From: Anaerolineae bacterium
Lineage (GTDB): Bacteria; Chloroflexota; Anaerolineae; E26-bin7
Direction of reading: 5' to 3'
Length of the DNA stretch: 8,996 nt
Assembly: GCA_029933115.1 (NCBI GenBank)
Contig: JAOZOT010000129.1
Span: forward strand, 1 to 8,996
Under the pieces are notes generated by a model. That model searched no databases, was not told where the DNA came from, and saw nothing but the letters and a program-made list of their open reading frames with translations. Of this stretch, positions 1 through 5,878 are shown piece by piece; position 1 is the first letter of the stretch, and each line of letters opens with the position of its first letter. Both the position numbers and the translations under genes were made by a program.

Positions 1-30
1 GTGGGAACATGCCTCACCCGATCACTTGCC

Positions 31-42
31 CACGTTTACGTG
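31..42. promoter_or_regulatory. Small perfect dyad upstream of the VapBC-type pair, possible operator
   Basis: CACGT-TT-ACGTG is a perfect inverted repeat with 5-bp arms and a 2-nt centre, 57 nt before the antitoxin start. Antitoxins of this class often bind dyads in their own promoter, so this may be an autoregulatory operator. The flanking promoter elements (TTGCCC at 26-31 and TACCAA at 49-54, 17 nt apart) are weak matches. A dyad this short can occur by chance, and no other support is visible. Confidence 0.25.
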
Positions 43-98
43 CGGACTTACCAAATGTGCTGTCGTGTGGCGACAAGTTGGGCTTACGGAGGTGGGAG

Positions 99-356
99 AT
101 GGCTCAAGATGTGGTAGCTCTCAAAGCCGAGATCATCTCGGCCTTGGATTTTCTTCCGCCGGAGAGTCTGCGGCTGCTGCGAGAGTTTGTGGCTTTTCTG
201 CGTTCACGAGCCGAGCAGTCTACTCCCCAGGAGCGCGTCGTGAAGCTGGGGGGGCTGTGGGAAGGGTACACGTTTACTGAGGAGGAGATCACCGCTGCCC
301 GGCGGGAGGCATGGACTGGTCTGGGAGAGGGTTTTGATGAGCGAGTTCGTTACTGA
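99..356 (+). CDS. VapB-like antitoxin of a VapBC-type toxin-antitoxin pair
   Basis: This 85-aa protein probably neutralises the PIN-domain toxin encoded immediately downstream. The N-terminal half (about residues 10-42, including LPPESLRLLREFVAFL) is a predicted helical segment of the kind seen in short VapB/DUF2281-like antitoxins. The C-terminal half carries a GGLWEGYTFTEEEI stretch followed by an acidic/Arg-rich helix, a pattern common in the toxin-binding tails of these antitoxins. I chose the ATG at 99 because a strong Shine-Dalgarno GGAGGT (88-93) lies 5 nt before it. The frame stays open upstream to 9, but that extension has no ribosome binding site and is unlike the family. The gene overlaps the toxin gene by 20 nt, so the two are almost certainly co-translated. 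Family assignment is by pattern recognition; pairing with a PIN toxin is the strongest support. Confidence 0.75.
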   Translation: MAQDVVALKAEIISALDFLPPESLRLLREFVAFLRSRAEQSTPQERVVKLGGLWEGYTFTEEEITAARREAWTGLGEGFDERVRY

Positions 357-741
357 TGTGCATCCTTTGGTTTGGCACCTCACGAGAGACACGCACCTCT
401 CCTCGCGCTGTCGGCAAATCTTCGTTCAAGCCGATGCTGAGAAAAACGTCATCTGGGTGCCGGCTGTCGTCCTGGTAGAAGTCATCTACCTGGTGGAGAA
501 GCGGCGGCTGCCGGAGGTACTCATTGATCAGATGTTCGCGCTTTTGGAGCCACCAGCTGTCAACTACCGGCTTGTCGGACTTGACCTGCCCATTTTGCGC
601 ACCCTTCGGAAGGTGAAAAGAGAAGCAGTGCCCGACATGCCCGACCGCATCATTGCGGCTACGGCGTTATCGCTGGGATTGCCCCTCCTGAGCCGCGACC
701 GGGCTCTGGCGACGGTGGAAGGATTGGAGGTGATTTGGTAG
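337..741 (+). CDS. vapC: PIN-domain ribonuclease toxin, VapC-like
   Basis: This 134-aa protein has the size and layout of a single-domain VapC toxin, a metal-dependent RNase that inhibits translation, typically by cutting tRNA or rRNA. The four PIN acidic positions are visible: D7 in the TDVHPLVWHL opening, E48 in LVEVIYL, D103 in the DMPDRIIAATA motif, and D121 in LLSRDRAL near the end. All four candidate metal ligands are present, so the nuclease should be intact. The ATG at 337 is preferred, with GGGAGAGG (323-330) 6 nt upstream; a TTG at 334 is the alternative. It starts inside the antitoxin gene (20-nt overlap), the usual way such pairs keep a fixed stoichiometry. The RNA target cannot be read from the sequence. 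Confidence 0.88.
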   Translation: MSEFVTDVHPLVWHLTRDTHLSSRCRQIFVQADAEKNVIWVPAVVLVEVIYLVEKRRLPEVLIDQMFALLEPPAVNYRLVGLDLPILRTLRKVKREAVPDMPDRIIAATALSLGLPLLSRDRALATVEGLEVIW

Positions 742-742
742 T

Positions 743-784
743 CAGAATCGTTCTGCGTTTACATGCCAACCTGCCCATAGGCAG
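743..784 (+). other. Two small hairpins between the toxin gene and the lipoprotein gene
   Basis: CAGAA-TCG-TTCTG (743-755) and CTGCC-CATA-GGCAG (771-784) are two short perfect hairpins in the 61-nt gap. The first begins right after the toxin stop codon and is followed by CGTTT, so it could be a weak terminator. Neither has a proper T-tract, so read-through into the next operon is likely. The second sits just before the ribosome binding site of the lipoprotein gene. Confidence 0.25.
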
Positions 785-802
785 AGTAGAAAGGACAATC
801 TT

Positions 803-1816
803 GTGAAATCAATTAACTTGTTCGTCAGTAGCATCCTGGTGGCTTTGGCCCCGGCGATGCTGATCGGTTGCGGCCAGGCCACGCCGACCGCTAATCCCAC
901 CAGTACACCTACTCCCGTCGTAGAAGAACCGACCCCTACACCCTCCCCCATTGCCGTAGCCTCTCCCACCACTGCCCCCTCTCCAGCGCCCACAATCTCG
1001 GTAATCCCTTCCATCACCGTCACCGTAGTGGCCAAGGTCAACGATGTCGAGTTGAGTCGGGATGATTTCGAGTGGGCAGTAGCTCGCGATGCCAAGCTCG
1101 TTGCCCAGCAGTACGGCATTGATTGGAATGACCCTCTGGCTCAGAGCTTGCTGCCCGAACTCCAGCAGAACGCTCTCGAACGGCTGATCTCTCAAGAGTT
1201 GCTGCGTCAGTTGGCCGAGGCGGAAGAGCTCCTTCCAACGGAAGACGAGGTGCAGGCGGAGATAGAGGCCGCCGAGGCGCAGATCCTGGAACAGGGTGGC
1301 TTTGCAAACCTGGACGAATTCTTGGAGAGCAGCGGGCTGACCGAAGCCGACATCGAGACCATAGTCCGTGGCGGGATGATTTACGAGAAGATGCTCGACG
1401 CCCACGGCGGCCCGAAGGAGATGGAGCAGGTCCACGTCAGGCATATCCTGGTGGAGACTGAGGAGGAGGGCAATGCGGTTTTGACCAAGCTGGAGGAGGG
1501 CGAGGATTTCGCTGCTCTGGCTGCGGAATACTCTATAGACTCGGGCAGCAAAGACGATGGAGGCGACCTGGGGTGGTTTCCACGGGGAGTGATGGTGGCC
1601 GAATTCGAAGAAGCGGCCTTTGGTTTGGAGACCGGCGAGACCAGCGAGTTGGTGAAGACTGATTACGGATATCACATCATTGAGGTGTTGGAGAAGGAGA
1701 TTCGCGATCTGGAGCCCCAGTTGCTGCAAATATTTCAGCAGAGAGCCTTCAATGAGTGGTTCGCTGCTCAGGAGGAACAGGCAGAGATCGAGCGGTTCGT
1801 CTCATTCGTGGAGTAG
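803..1816 (+). CDS. Peptidyl-prolyl cis-trans isomerase lipoprotein, SurA/PrsA-like, parvulin type
   Basis: This 337-aa protein is a predicted membrane-anchored, extracytoplasmic foldase that isomerises peptidyl-prolyl bonds in exported proteins. Residues 1-23 are a lipoprotein signal peptide with lipobox L20-I21-G22-C23. Residues 26-70 are a Thr/Pro/Ser-rich linker holding the body away from the membrane. Residues 75-200 are a helical chaperone-like region opening with VAKVNDVELSRDDF, as in the SurA N-terminal domain. Residues 208-298 are a PpiC rotamase domain: VRHILVETEEE, the GGDLGWFPRG signature at 253-262 and YGYHIIEV at 288-295 with H291. A short helical tail follows. Translation starts at GTG 803, with AAAGGA (790-795) upstream. 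The next gene begins 4 nt after the stop. PrsA and SurA themselves have different architectures, so neither symbol is assigned. Confidence 0.92.
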   Translation: MKSINLFVSSILVALAPAMLIGCGQATPTANPTSTPTPVVEEPTPTPSPIAVASPTTAPSPAPTISVIPSITVTVVAKVNDVELSRDDFEWAVARDAKLVAQQYGIDWNDPLAQSLLPELQQNALERLISQELLRQLAEAEELLPTEDEVQAEIEAAEAQILEQGGFANLDEFLESSGLTEADIETIVRGGMIYEKMLDAHGGPKEMEQVHVRHILVETEEEGNAVLTKLEEGEDFAALAAEYSIDSGSKDDGGDLGWFPRGVMVAEFEEAAFGLETGETSELVKTDYGYHIIEVLEKEIRDLEPQLLQIFQQRAFNEWFAAQEEQAEIERFVSFVE

Positions 1817-1820
1817 CGCT

Positions 1821-2408
1821 ATGACTGAGCAAGGCGCAGACACATGGTTGGCAGCCTGGCGACAGGCTGTAATGGACCATCTGCCGCGCAACCGTAGGGA
1901 GGCTCCGTGGCTGTGGATTTTGGCAGCCCAGGCTGAGGCCGACCCCTCCCTGGCTCGCCGGATGGCCATCGTCGAGGTTCTGCGGGATGGTCGTCCGCAT
2001 CCCGGCTCCGAGCTGCGCACAGCAGTTGAAAATCGCCTGGGGAAGGGCTGTTTCGGCGCGCAGGCAGAGCAGACGCTGGAGGCTGACATCGCCGCCCTGC
2101 GTGCCTGGGGCATCCGCATTGGCCACAGCGACTCCCCGGCAGTGGAGGGCTACTATCTTAAGGACCCGGCGGTCGTGACACCACGTCGGCGCCTCTACGA
2201 GGAGAAACCGAATCCGCTGCAGATCGAGACCTACCGGGCCTGGGACAATGCTCGCAAGATGCGGGGCATGTTCGAGATGTTCGAGTTGGCGATGCACCGC
2301 GCGCGAATGGGCGTCCGTGCTCGCCACCCTGACTGGGACGACGAGCGGGTCGAGGCCAGGGCCCGCGAATTGGTGACTCACCAACCGCTTGCCCGTGAGG
2401 ATTTGTGA
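1821..2408 (+). CDS. Winged-helix protein of unknown function, cotranscribed with a nucleotidyltransferase
   Basis: I do not recognise a named family for this 195-aa protein. Residues about 45-115 look like a winged helix-turn-helix of the HTH_11/DeoR-like kind: MAIVEVLRDG, then SELRTAVENRLG, then TLEADIAALRAWGIRI and a wing ending in GYYL. Residues 141-185 form a charged helical region containing MFELAMHRARMGVRARHPDW, an R..HPD.. pattern I associate with small proteins encoded next to nucleotidyltransferases. No signal peptide or membrane segment is visible. The ATG at 1821 follows GGAG (1810-1813) with 7-nt spacing. Its stop overlaps the start of the downstream nucleotidyltransferase (TGATG), implying translational coupling and a shared function. 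The arrangement recalls AbiEi-AbiEii, where a wHTH protein is antitoxin and autoregulator. That role is inference here, and DNA binding is undemonstrated. Confidence 0.72.
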   Translation: MTEQGADTWLAAWRQAVMDHLPRNRREAPWLWILAAQAEADPSLARRMAIVEVLRDGRPHPGSELRTAVENRLGKGCFGAQAEQTLEADIAALRAWGIRIGHSDSPAVEGYYLKDPAVVTPRRRLYEEKPNPLQIETYRAWDNARKMRGMFEMFELAMHRARMGVRARHPDWDDERVEARARELVTHQPLAREDL

Positions 2409-2986
2409 TGCCCAATGTAGAGTTGGAGCAACACAGGGTATTTGCCGGCGTCATAGATGTCCTGGAAGCTATTGGGGTTGACTATGTCATCTGGGGTGGG
2501 GTGGCCGCTGTTGCCTATGGTGAACAGCGCTTCACCCATGACATGGACGTGGTTATCAGGCTGAACGCAGACGATGCCCACTTCATGGCCAAGGCTCTGG
2601 AGGAGGACGGCTACCACGTTTCACTGCCTTCGATGCTGGACGCTCTCTGGGGTGGATTTTTCAACGTCATCCACCTGGGGACGAACATTAAGGTTGACTT
2701 CTTTGTTCCGCGCCCTGATTCTATCTTGCATTGGGCCTTCCAGCATCGCCGGAGGCTACCTTTCGATGAAATCCGCCAAGCCTCCTACATGCCGCCCGAG
2801 TCGGTCATCCTTACCAAATTGCGAGCCTATCAAGATAGCGGTTCCACCCGGCACCTGGATGACATCGAGGGCATTCTGCGCGTGTCGGGTCCGGAACTGG
2901 ACCTCGCCTACGTTGACCGCGAGGCGGCCAGGGTAGGAGTCTTTGGCACCTGGCGTGAATTGCTGGAGAAGAGCGGGCTTGTCTAG
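2408..2986 (+). CDS. Nucleotidyltransferase of the DNA polymerase beta-like superfamily, AbiEii/MNT-like
   Basis: This 192-aa protein has the core nucleotidyltransferase signature: G30-G31 followed by R41-F-T-H-D45-M-D47, then a third metal-binding aspartate at D97 in IKVDFF. Both DxD and the third acid are present, so catalysis is plausible. The C-terminal half has ILTKLRAYQDSGSTRHLDDI (134-153), the K...RH..D pattern typical of bacterial nucleotidyltransferases tied to toxin-antitoxin or abortive-infection loci. These enzymes transfer a nucleotide to a protein, tRNA or small-molecule substrate; the substrate here is unknown. The ATG at 2408 shares its A with the upstream TGA and has TGAGGA 6 nt before it; a GTG at 2405 is too close to that site. 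It probably acts with the wHTH protein upstream. A stand-alone antibiotic-modifying role is less likely given this coupling. Confidence 0.85.
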   Translation: MPNVELEQHRVFAGVIDVLEAIGVDYVIWGGVAAVAYGEQRFTHDMDVVIRLNADDAHFMAKALEEDGYHVSLPSMLDALWGGFFNVIHLGTNIKVDFFVPRPDSILHWAFQHRRRLPFDEIRQASYMPPESVILTKLRAYQDSGSTRHLDDIEGILRVSGPELDLAYVDREAARVGVFGTWRELLEKSGLV

Positions 2987-3017
2987 CGTTTCACTTGCCC
3001 AAAAGGAGCGAGGGAGC

Positions 3018-3051
3018 AAAAAGAGGCGGAGGAGTTTTCCCCTCCGCCTCT
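3018..3051 (-). terminator. Intrinsic terminator for the minus-strand HAAS/PadR operon
   Basis: An 11-bp perfect GC-rich stem (3022-3032 with 3041-3051) closes an 8-nt loop. Read on the minus strand, the stem is followed by five Ts (A3018-A3022 on the plus strand). It lies 19 nt past the stop codon of the last minus-strand gene. On the plus strand it is followed by CTGATTG rather than a T-run, so termination of the convergent nucleotidyltransferase operon would be weaker. Confidence 0.82.
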
Positions 3052-3069
3052 CTGATTGCAGATCGCGGG

Positions 3070-4059
3070 CTATCTGGTTTGCACGGATTCACCTGGCCGG
3101 CGAAAAAGGCTCAGGAGCGCCGGCGCGAACATCAGCGCCGCTAGAACCACCCAGGTGATGACCATTGGCTGTACTTGCTCGTACCAATGAAACGGCTCCG
3201 TCATCCAGGGCATCAGCCGTCCGTCCCAGTAGATCGCTACGCCTACCGTCGTCACCCCCCAGGCCAGAGTCATGCCCATCAGCAGAGCCAACGCCCGCTG
3301 CGGCGTCCTGGCGCTGCGCACGTAGGCCAGCGCACCCCCCGCCAGAACCACTGCCGACGCGGCCAGGTATGGTGCCGGATAGGGCGCAGTGACCTCGTCG
3401 AAGAGCAGCCAGACGATCAGCGGCAGACAGCCGTACAGCCCAAAAGAGAGCCTGGTCCAGTCGTGCCATACGCCCGCCGGAAGTTGGCGCAGGGGACGCC
3501 ACGACCGGGTGAGCAGTAGGGCGACCGCTGCCATCATCAACAGCGGAATCCACGCCCCTGGCCCGTTGAGGATCCACACCCGCGGGCTGTTCAGTCCCAT
3601 CCACCACCAGGTAGACACCAACACCAGGCCACCGTAGGGGTACGACCAGCGTGGAAAGCCTTTCGCCCACCCCACGCCCAGGCCAATCAGCAGGACAAAG
3701 TAGCAGGCCGCGAAACAATAGACCGTCGTCCCGTAGGCGCTCCATGCGAGGCGTATCAGGTGCTCATTCAGGGCCATTGCCAGCCCAAAGACCAGGAGCG
3801 GCACCATCCCGGCCAGGGCCTCGCTCCACGAACCTTGGCCGTGCACATCCCGCAGGGCCGTGCCTATTTCTCCGGCCTCGCCAAAACGTTCGATGGCCTC
3901 GCTCATGCTCGCCTCCTTTTCCAGTCCGGCCGCTTGTAGCGCCGCTGCCCGGTCCTCCAGGTGACCGCGCAACTCCTCAATGATCGCCTGCCGCGCCAGG
4001 CCGTCCAGACCGGAGAGGGCCGCCTGCACCTTTGCCAGGTAGTCGTTCAATGTTGCCAT
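3070..4059 (-). CDS. HAAS-domain integral membrane protein B, last gene of the PadR operon
   Basis: This 329-aa protein begins with a HAAS/DUF1700-type helical domain (about residues 1-78: MATLNDYLAKVQAALSGLD, then EELRGHLEDRAAALQ, then EAIERFGEAGEIG). About eight hydrophobic segments follow, near 81-100, 111-131, 142-156, 169-185, 203-220, 231-248, 256-278 and 297-319. HAAS domains are commonly encoded beside PadR regulators and are proposed to link sensing or protein contacts to a membrane component; the transported or sensed molecule is unknown. The ATG at 4059 has GGGAG (4066-4070) 6 nt before it, and the preceding gene ends 10 nt upstream, so the two are cotranscribed. It is a paralogue of the preceding gene: residues 33-52 match that protein exactly. 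The membrane regions are Trp-rich and otherwise divergent. The family is well supported, the function is not. Confidence 0.82.
   Translation of the reverse strand: MATLNDYLAKVQAALSGLDGLARQAIIEELRGHLEDRAAALQAAGLEKEASMSEAIERFGEAGEIGTALRDVHGQGSWSEALAGMVPLLVFGLAMALNEHLIRLAWSAYGTTVYCFAACYFVLLIGLGVGWAKGFPRWSYPYGGLVLVSTWWWMGLNSPRVWILNGPGAWIPLLMMAAVALLLTRSWRPLRQLPAGVWHDWTRLSFGLYGCLPLIVWLLFDEVTAPYPAPYLAASAVVLAGGALAYVRSARTPQRALALLMGMTLAWGVTTVGVAIYWDGRLMPWMTEPFHWYEQVQPMVITWVVLAALMFAPALLSLFRRPGESVQTR
3904..3963 (-). repeat. 60-bp exact direct repeat, copy within HAAS gene B
   Basis: This stretch is identical base for base to 4919-4978. It covers exactly 20 codons (residues 33-52, from HLEDR to KEASM) of the HAAS domain. 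The sequence on both sides diverges from the other copy at once. Confidence 0.95.
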
Positions 4060-4069
4060 TTCTGTCTCC

Positions 4070-5098
4070 CTACGCCGCTCGTGGCCGCAGTCTCTGGGTC
4101 ACCAACCCCACCGTTGGACCGAAAGCCAGCAGGGCTACACCGACCGCCAGCAGAATCCAAATCTGTCCAGCCTCCCCGTGGTTGGAGCGCCATTGCCAGA
4201 AGAGGCTATACTCAACGCCCGCCATCGTCCCCAGGCAGCCAAGTCCGCCGAGAGCCAGCAGCGTCGCCCGCCGCGCTGGCGGCCCGGTCACAAGGCCGTA
4301 CAGCAGCCCGCCATAGGCTAGACCCAACGGCCCGGCCAGCAGCGCCACATCCAGGCGGTCAAAGGGGGCGGCCGAAGCGCAGGAGACCACCACCAGGCTG
4401 AGGATCATAGCTGTGCTCAGCCCGGCCAGTGCGCCCGGCAGGGGACCGCGCCAGCCGGCCGCCCCTAGCGCCGCTCCCATCGTCAGCAGCAGAACACTCA
4501 GGATCAGCACGTCAACTGCCGGTGACACGAGATACGGCCGGTCGTCGCCGGCAACCGCCAGCACGAACAAGACGGCCATCGCCGCCGCGCCGGTCCAGGT
4601 ATATCCCCAGGCCGGCAGCCGTCGCATTGCAGCCACCGCGCCACCGGCGGCCAGGATCAGCGTGGCCAACAGCACCACGCCGACGCCGGCCGCCAACCCT
4701 GCCGCGCTGATGTTTGCCCCATAGCGGACGTGGGTGGGTCCACCGATGACCAGTCGGCCCAGGGGCACCGCCAACAGGAGGAAAACGGTGACGCTCAGGC
4801 CAAAGATCGCCGGCGGCAAAGCGGCCAGCCAGGCCTCTCGCCTCGTCACCCCGCCGTGCACCTGCTTTAACTCCCGGCCCAGCTCGGCCGGGTCGCCCAG
4901 CGCCTCTATCGCCTTTTCCATGCTCGCCTCCTTTTCCAGTCCGGCCGCTTGTAGCGCCGCTGCCCGGTCCTCCAGGTGGCCGCCGATCTCGGCCACGATC
5001 TCCCGTCGCCGGGCCTCGTCGAGATGGCCCAGCGCGGCTTCTATGGTCGCCAAATAGTGCCGTTGCCCCAACGACGATTCCTGCTTCGTTGCGTCCAT
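4070..5098 (-). CDS. HAAS-domain integral membrane protein A, middle gene of the PadR operon
   Basis: This 342-aa protein has an N-terminal HAAS/DUF1700-type domain (about residues 10-82, containing HYLATIEAALGHLDEARRRE, GGHLEDRAAALQ and KAIEALGDPAELG). About eight Ala/Leu/Gly-rich hydrophobic segments follow, near 91-113, 130-155, 163-183, 191-214, 220-243, 249-271, 279-300 and 312-335. It is a predicted inner-membrane protein with a cytoplasmic helical head. The ATG at 5098 is preferred because GAGGT lies 5 nt before it. An ATG at 5110 would give an ATGA overlap with the padR stop and four extra residues; either way the genes are translationally linked. PadR-HAAS gene pairs are a recurring bacterial arrangement, but here the membrane gene is present twice. 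Substrate and partner are unknown. Low sequence complexity in the membrane part makes finer classification unsafe. Confidence 0.82.
   Translation of the reverse strand: MDATKQESSLGQRHYLATIEAALGHLDEARRREIVAEIGGHLEDRAAALQAAGLEKEASMEKAIEALGDPAELGRELKQVHGGVTRREAWLAALPPAIFGLSVTVFLLLAVPLGRLVIGGPTHVRYGANISAAGLAAGVGVVLLATLILAAGGAVAAMRRLPAWGYTWTGAAAMAVLFVLAVAGDDRPYLVSPAVDVLILSVLLLTMGAALGAAGWRGPLPGALAGLSTAMILSLVVVSCASAAPFDRLDVALLAGPLGLAYGGLLYGLVTGPPARRATLLALGGLGCLGTMAGVEYSLFWQWRSNHGEAGQIWILLAVGVALLAFGPTVGLVTQRLRPRAA
4919..4978 (-). repeat. 60-bp exact direct repeat, copy within HAAS gene A
   Basis: This is the partner of the tract at 3904-3963. It encodes residues 41-60 of this protein. Identity includes all synonymous positions and stops abruptly at codon boundaries on both sides. 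Confidence 0.95.
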
Positions 5099-5106
5099 CA
5101 GACACC

Positions 5107-5460
5107 TCATCCTGAGACCGGCCGGGGCTTCCGCTGCCCGCCGATGATCCCCAGCAGCCTCTCGATGAAAGCCGTCCATTCGGCCACCGAACCGGCCAGC
5201 ACTTGGCGGCCTTTGTCGGTGATGAAATAATACTTGCGCCGCCGCGCCCCGGCCACGGTGCGCCACTCACTGCTCAACAGCCCGTCCCTCTCCATTTGAT
5301 GCAGGGCCGGGTAAAGCAAGCCTTCTTTCATCGTGAAGTAGCCCTCGCTGCGCCGTTCCAGTTCCTGGGCAATCTGGTAGCCGTACATGGGCTGCTCTGC
5401 CAGCAGGGACAGAATGAGCACCGGTGTGCTTCCTTTGCGCATCTGGCGTTGAAGTTGCAT
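5107..5460 (-). CDS. PadR-family transcriptional regulator
   Basis: This 117-aa protein is a compact PadR regulator, probably a dimeric winged-helix repressor of its own operon. The fold is readable throughout: an N-terminal helix MQLQRQMRKGSTPVLILSLL, the family hallmark MYGYQIAQELERRS, the recognition segment KEGLLYPALHQMERDGLL, the wing GARRRKYYFITDKG, and a short dimerisation helix (about 86-107). Length is normal for the short PadR class without a long effector domain. The ATG at 5460 is preferred, with GGAGAGG just upstream; the frame stays open further upstream but would run through the promoter. It is the first gene of a three-gene operon with two HAAS membrane proteins, its usual genomic partners. 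The effector is unknown, although related regulators respond to hydrophobic compounds or antibiotics. Confidence 0.92.
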   Translation of the reverse strand: MQLQRQMRKGSTPVLILSLLAEQPMYGYQIAQELERRSEGYFTMKEGLLYPALHQMERDGLLSSEWRTVAGARRRKYYFITDKGRQVLAGSVAEWTAFIERLLGIIGGQRKPRPVSG

Positions 5461-5493
5461 AGCCTCTCCTTCTGCTCGGTAATACCTAGCTAA

Positions 5494-5511
5494 GCTATGC
5501 ATAAGTATAGC
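5494..5511 (-). promoter_or_regulatory. Candidate PadR operator overlapping the -10 box
   Basis: GCTAT-N8-ATAGC forms an inverted repeat covering the padR -10 hexamer and the expected start site. Inside it are ATGC...GCAT and the 8-bp palindrome TATGCATA (5496-5503). A second dyad, TAGCT-A-AGCTA (5487-5497), abuts it. PadR proteins generally bind AT-rich dyads with short arms separated by about 8 bp, so autorepression is the obvious model. Assignment to this PadR is inference. Confidence 0.5.
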
Positions 5512-5532
5512 ATATATTCGGCCTGTTGTCAA
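5504..5532 (-). promoter_or_regulatory. Sigma-70 promoter of the padR-HAAS operon
   Basis: On the minus strand, TTGACA (5527-5532) is followed after 17 nt by TATACT (5504-5509): an exact -35 with optimal spacing and one mismatch in the -10. Transcription should start near 5497, giving a leader of about 37 nt before the padR start codon. The overlapping dyad suggests repression. Confidence 0.85.
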
Positions 5533-5590
5533 GGGCTGCTACCTTAAAATTTTGGCGACGCGGGGTGTAGTACCTTTTCAGAGTGGTTTT

Positions 5591-5717
5591 GATATATGTC
5601 ATTCTGAGCGACCGAAGGGAGCGAAGAATCCCGTTGCCGCTTTGCCCCCGCTTTTCCGACGGCGGAGAACGAGATTCTTCGCCTCCGCTGCGCTCCGGCT
5701 CAGAATGACCATATATC
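5591..5717. repeat. 127-bp imperfect inverted-repeat element, MITE or REP-like
   Basis: The arms are 5591-5630 and 5673-5717. Read on opposite strands, both begin GATATATG(G)TCATTCTGAGC and end GCGAAGAATC, with a variable GA-rich middle. The centre (5631-5672) is unrelated GC-rich sequence, and no protein is encoded. I associate CATTCTGAGCG...GAAGAATC palindromes with dispersed intergenic repeats in several bacterial groups; copy number in this genome cannot be seen here. The element lies between the padR promoter and the promoter of the antitoxin gene, so either strand's transcript could form a long hairpin. No clear target duplication is visible. Confidence 0.8.
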
Positions 5718-5810
5718 AGATTTACCTTGATGAAGTAGTAGTGGCGGTTTACCCAACTGCTTTGACTGAAGAATTGTATCCCCAAGGTGTGGGGATGGCG
5801 CATGGCCAAT
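5718..5810. other. Intergenic stretch with no recognised gene
   Basis: About 93 bp lie between the inverted-repeat element and the antitoxin promoter. A frame in register with the antitoxin gene stays open here and reads protein-like (including YLDEVVVAVYPTALTEE), but it has no ribosome binding site and runs through a consensus promoter. It may be a gene remnant interrupted by the repeat element, or a chance open frame. Confidence 0.3.
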
Positions 5811-5839
5811 TTGACAATCTCATGACTCTGGCCTATAAT
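5811..5839 (+). promoter_or_regulatory. Exact-consensus sigma-70 promoter of the Phd/YefM-RelE/ParE pair
   Basis: TTGACA (5811-5816), a 17-nt spacer and TATAAT (5834-5839) match the consensus at all twelve positions with ideal spacing. The expected start near 5846 gives a leader of about 33 nt, AT-rich and containing the palindrome ATGCAT. Such a strong promoter fits a toxin-antitoxin operon that is normally repressed by its own antitoxin complex. Confidence 0.92.
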
Positions 5840-5878
5840 TCTATCAGGGTTAAAATATGCATTAAAGGGGGGATTATT

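Noticed and set aside
9..98. A longer antitoxin starting at 9
   Set aside because: No ribosome binding site precedes it, while GGAGGT lies 5 nt before the ATG at 99. The extra 30 residues resemble no antitoxin.
809..1729. A 306-codon open frame on the minus strand across the lipoprotein gene
   Set aside because: It is antisense to a gene with a clear lipobox and rotamase domain, its translation is low-complexity and unlike any family, and no ribosome binding site supports it.
4512..5270. Alternative minus-strand frame overlapping padR and HAAS gene A
   Set aside because: Its translation is Gly/Arg-rich low-complexity sequence, and the overlapping frames have clear PadR and HAAS signatures with proper ribosome binding sites.
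5552..5878. An N-terminal extension of the Phd/YefM antitoxin
   Set aside because: The frame is open, but it runs through the inverted-repeat element and an exact-consensus promoter. The strong ribosome binding site and the family's usual length both favour the start at 5879.
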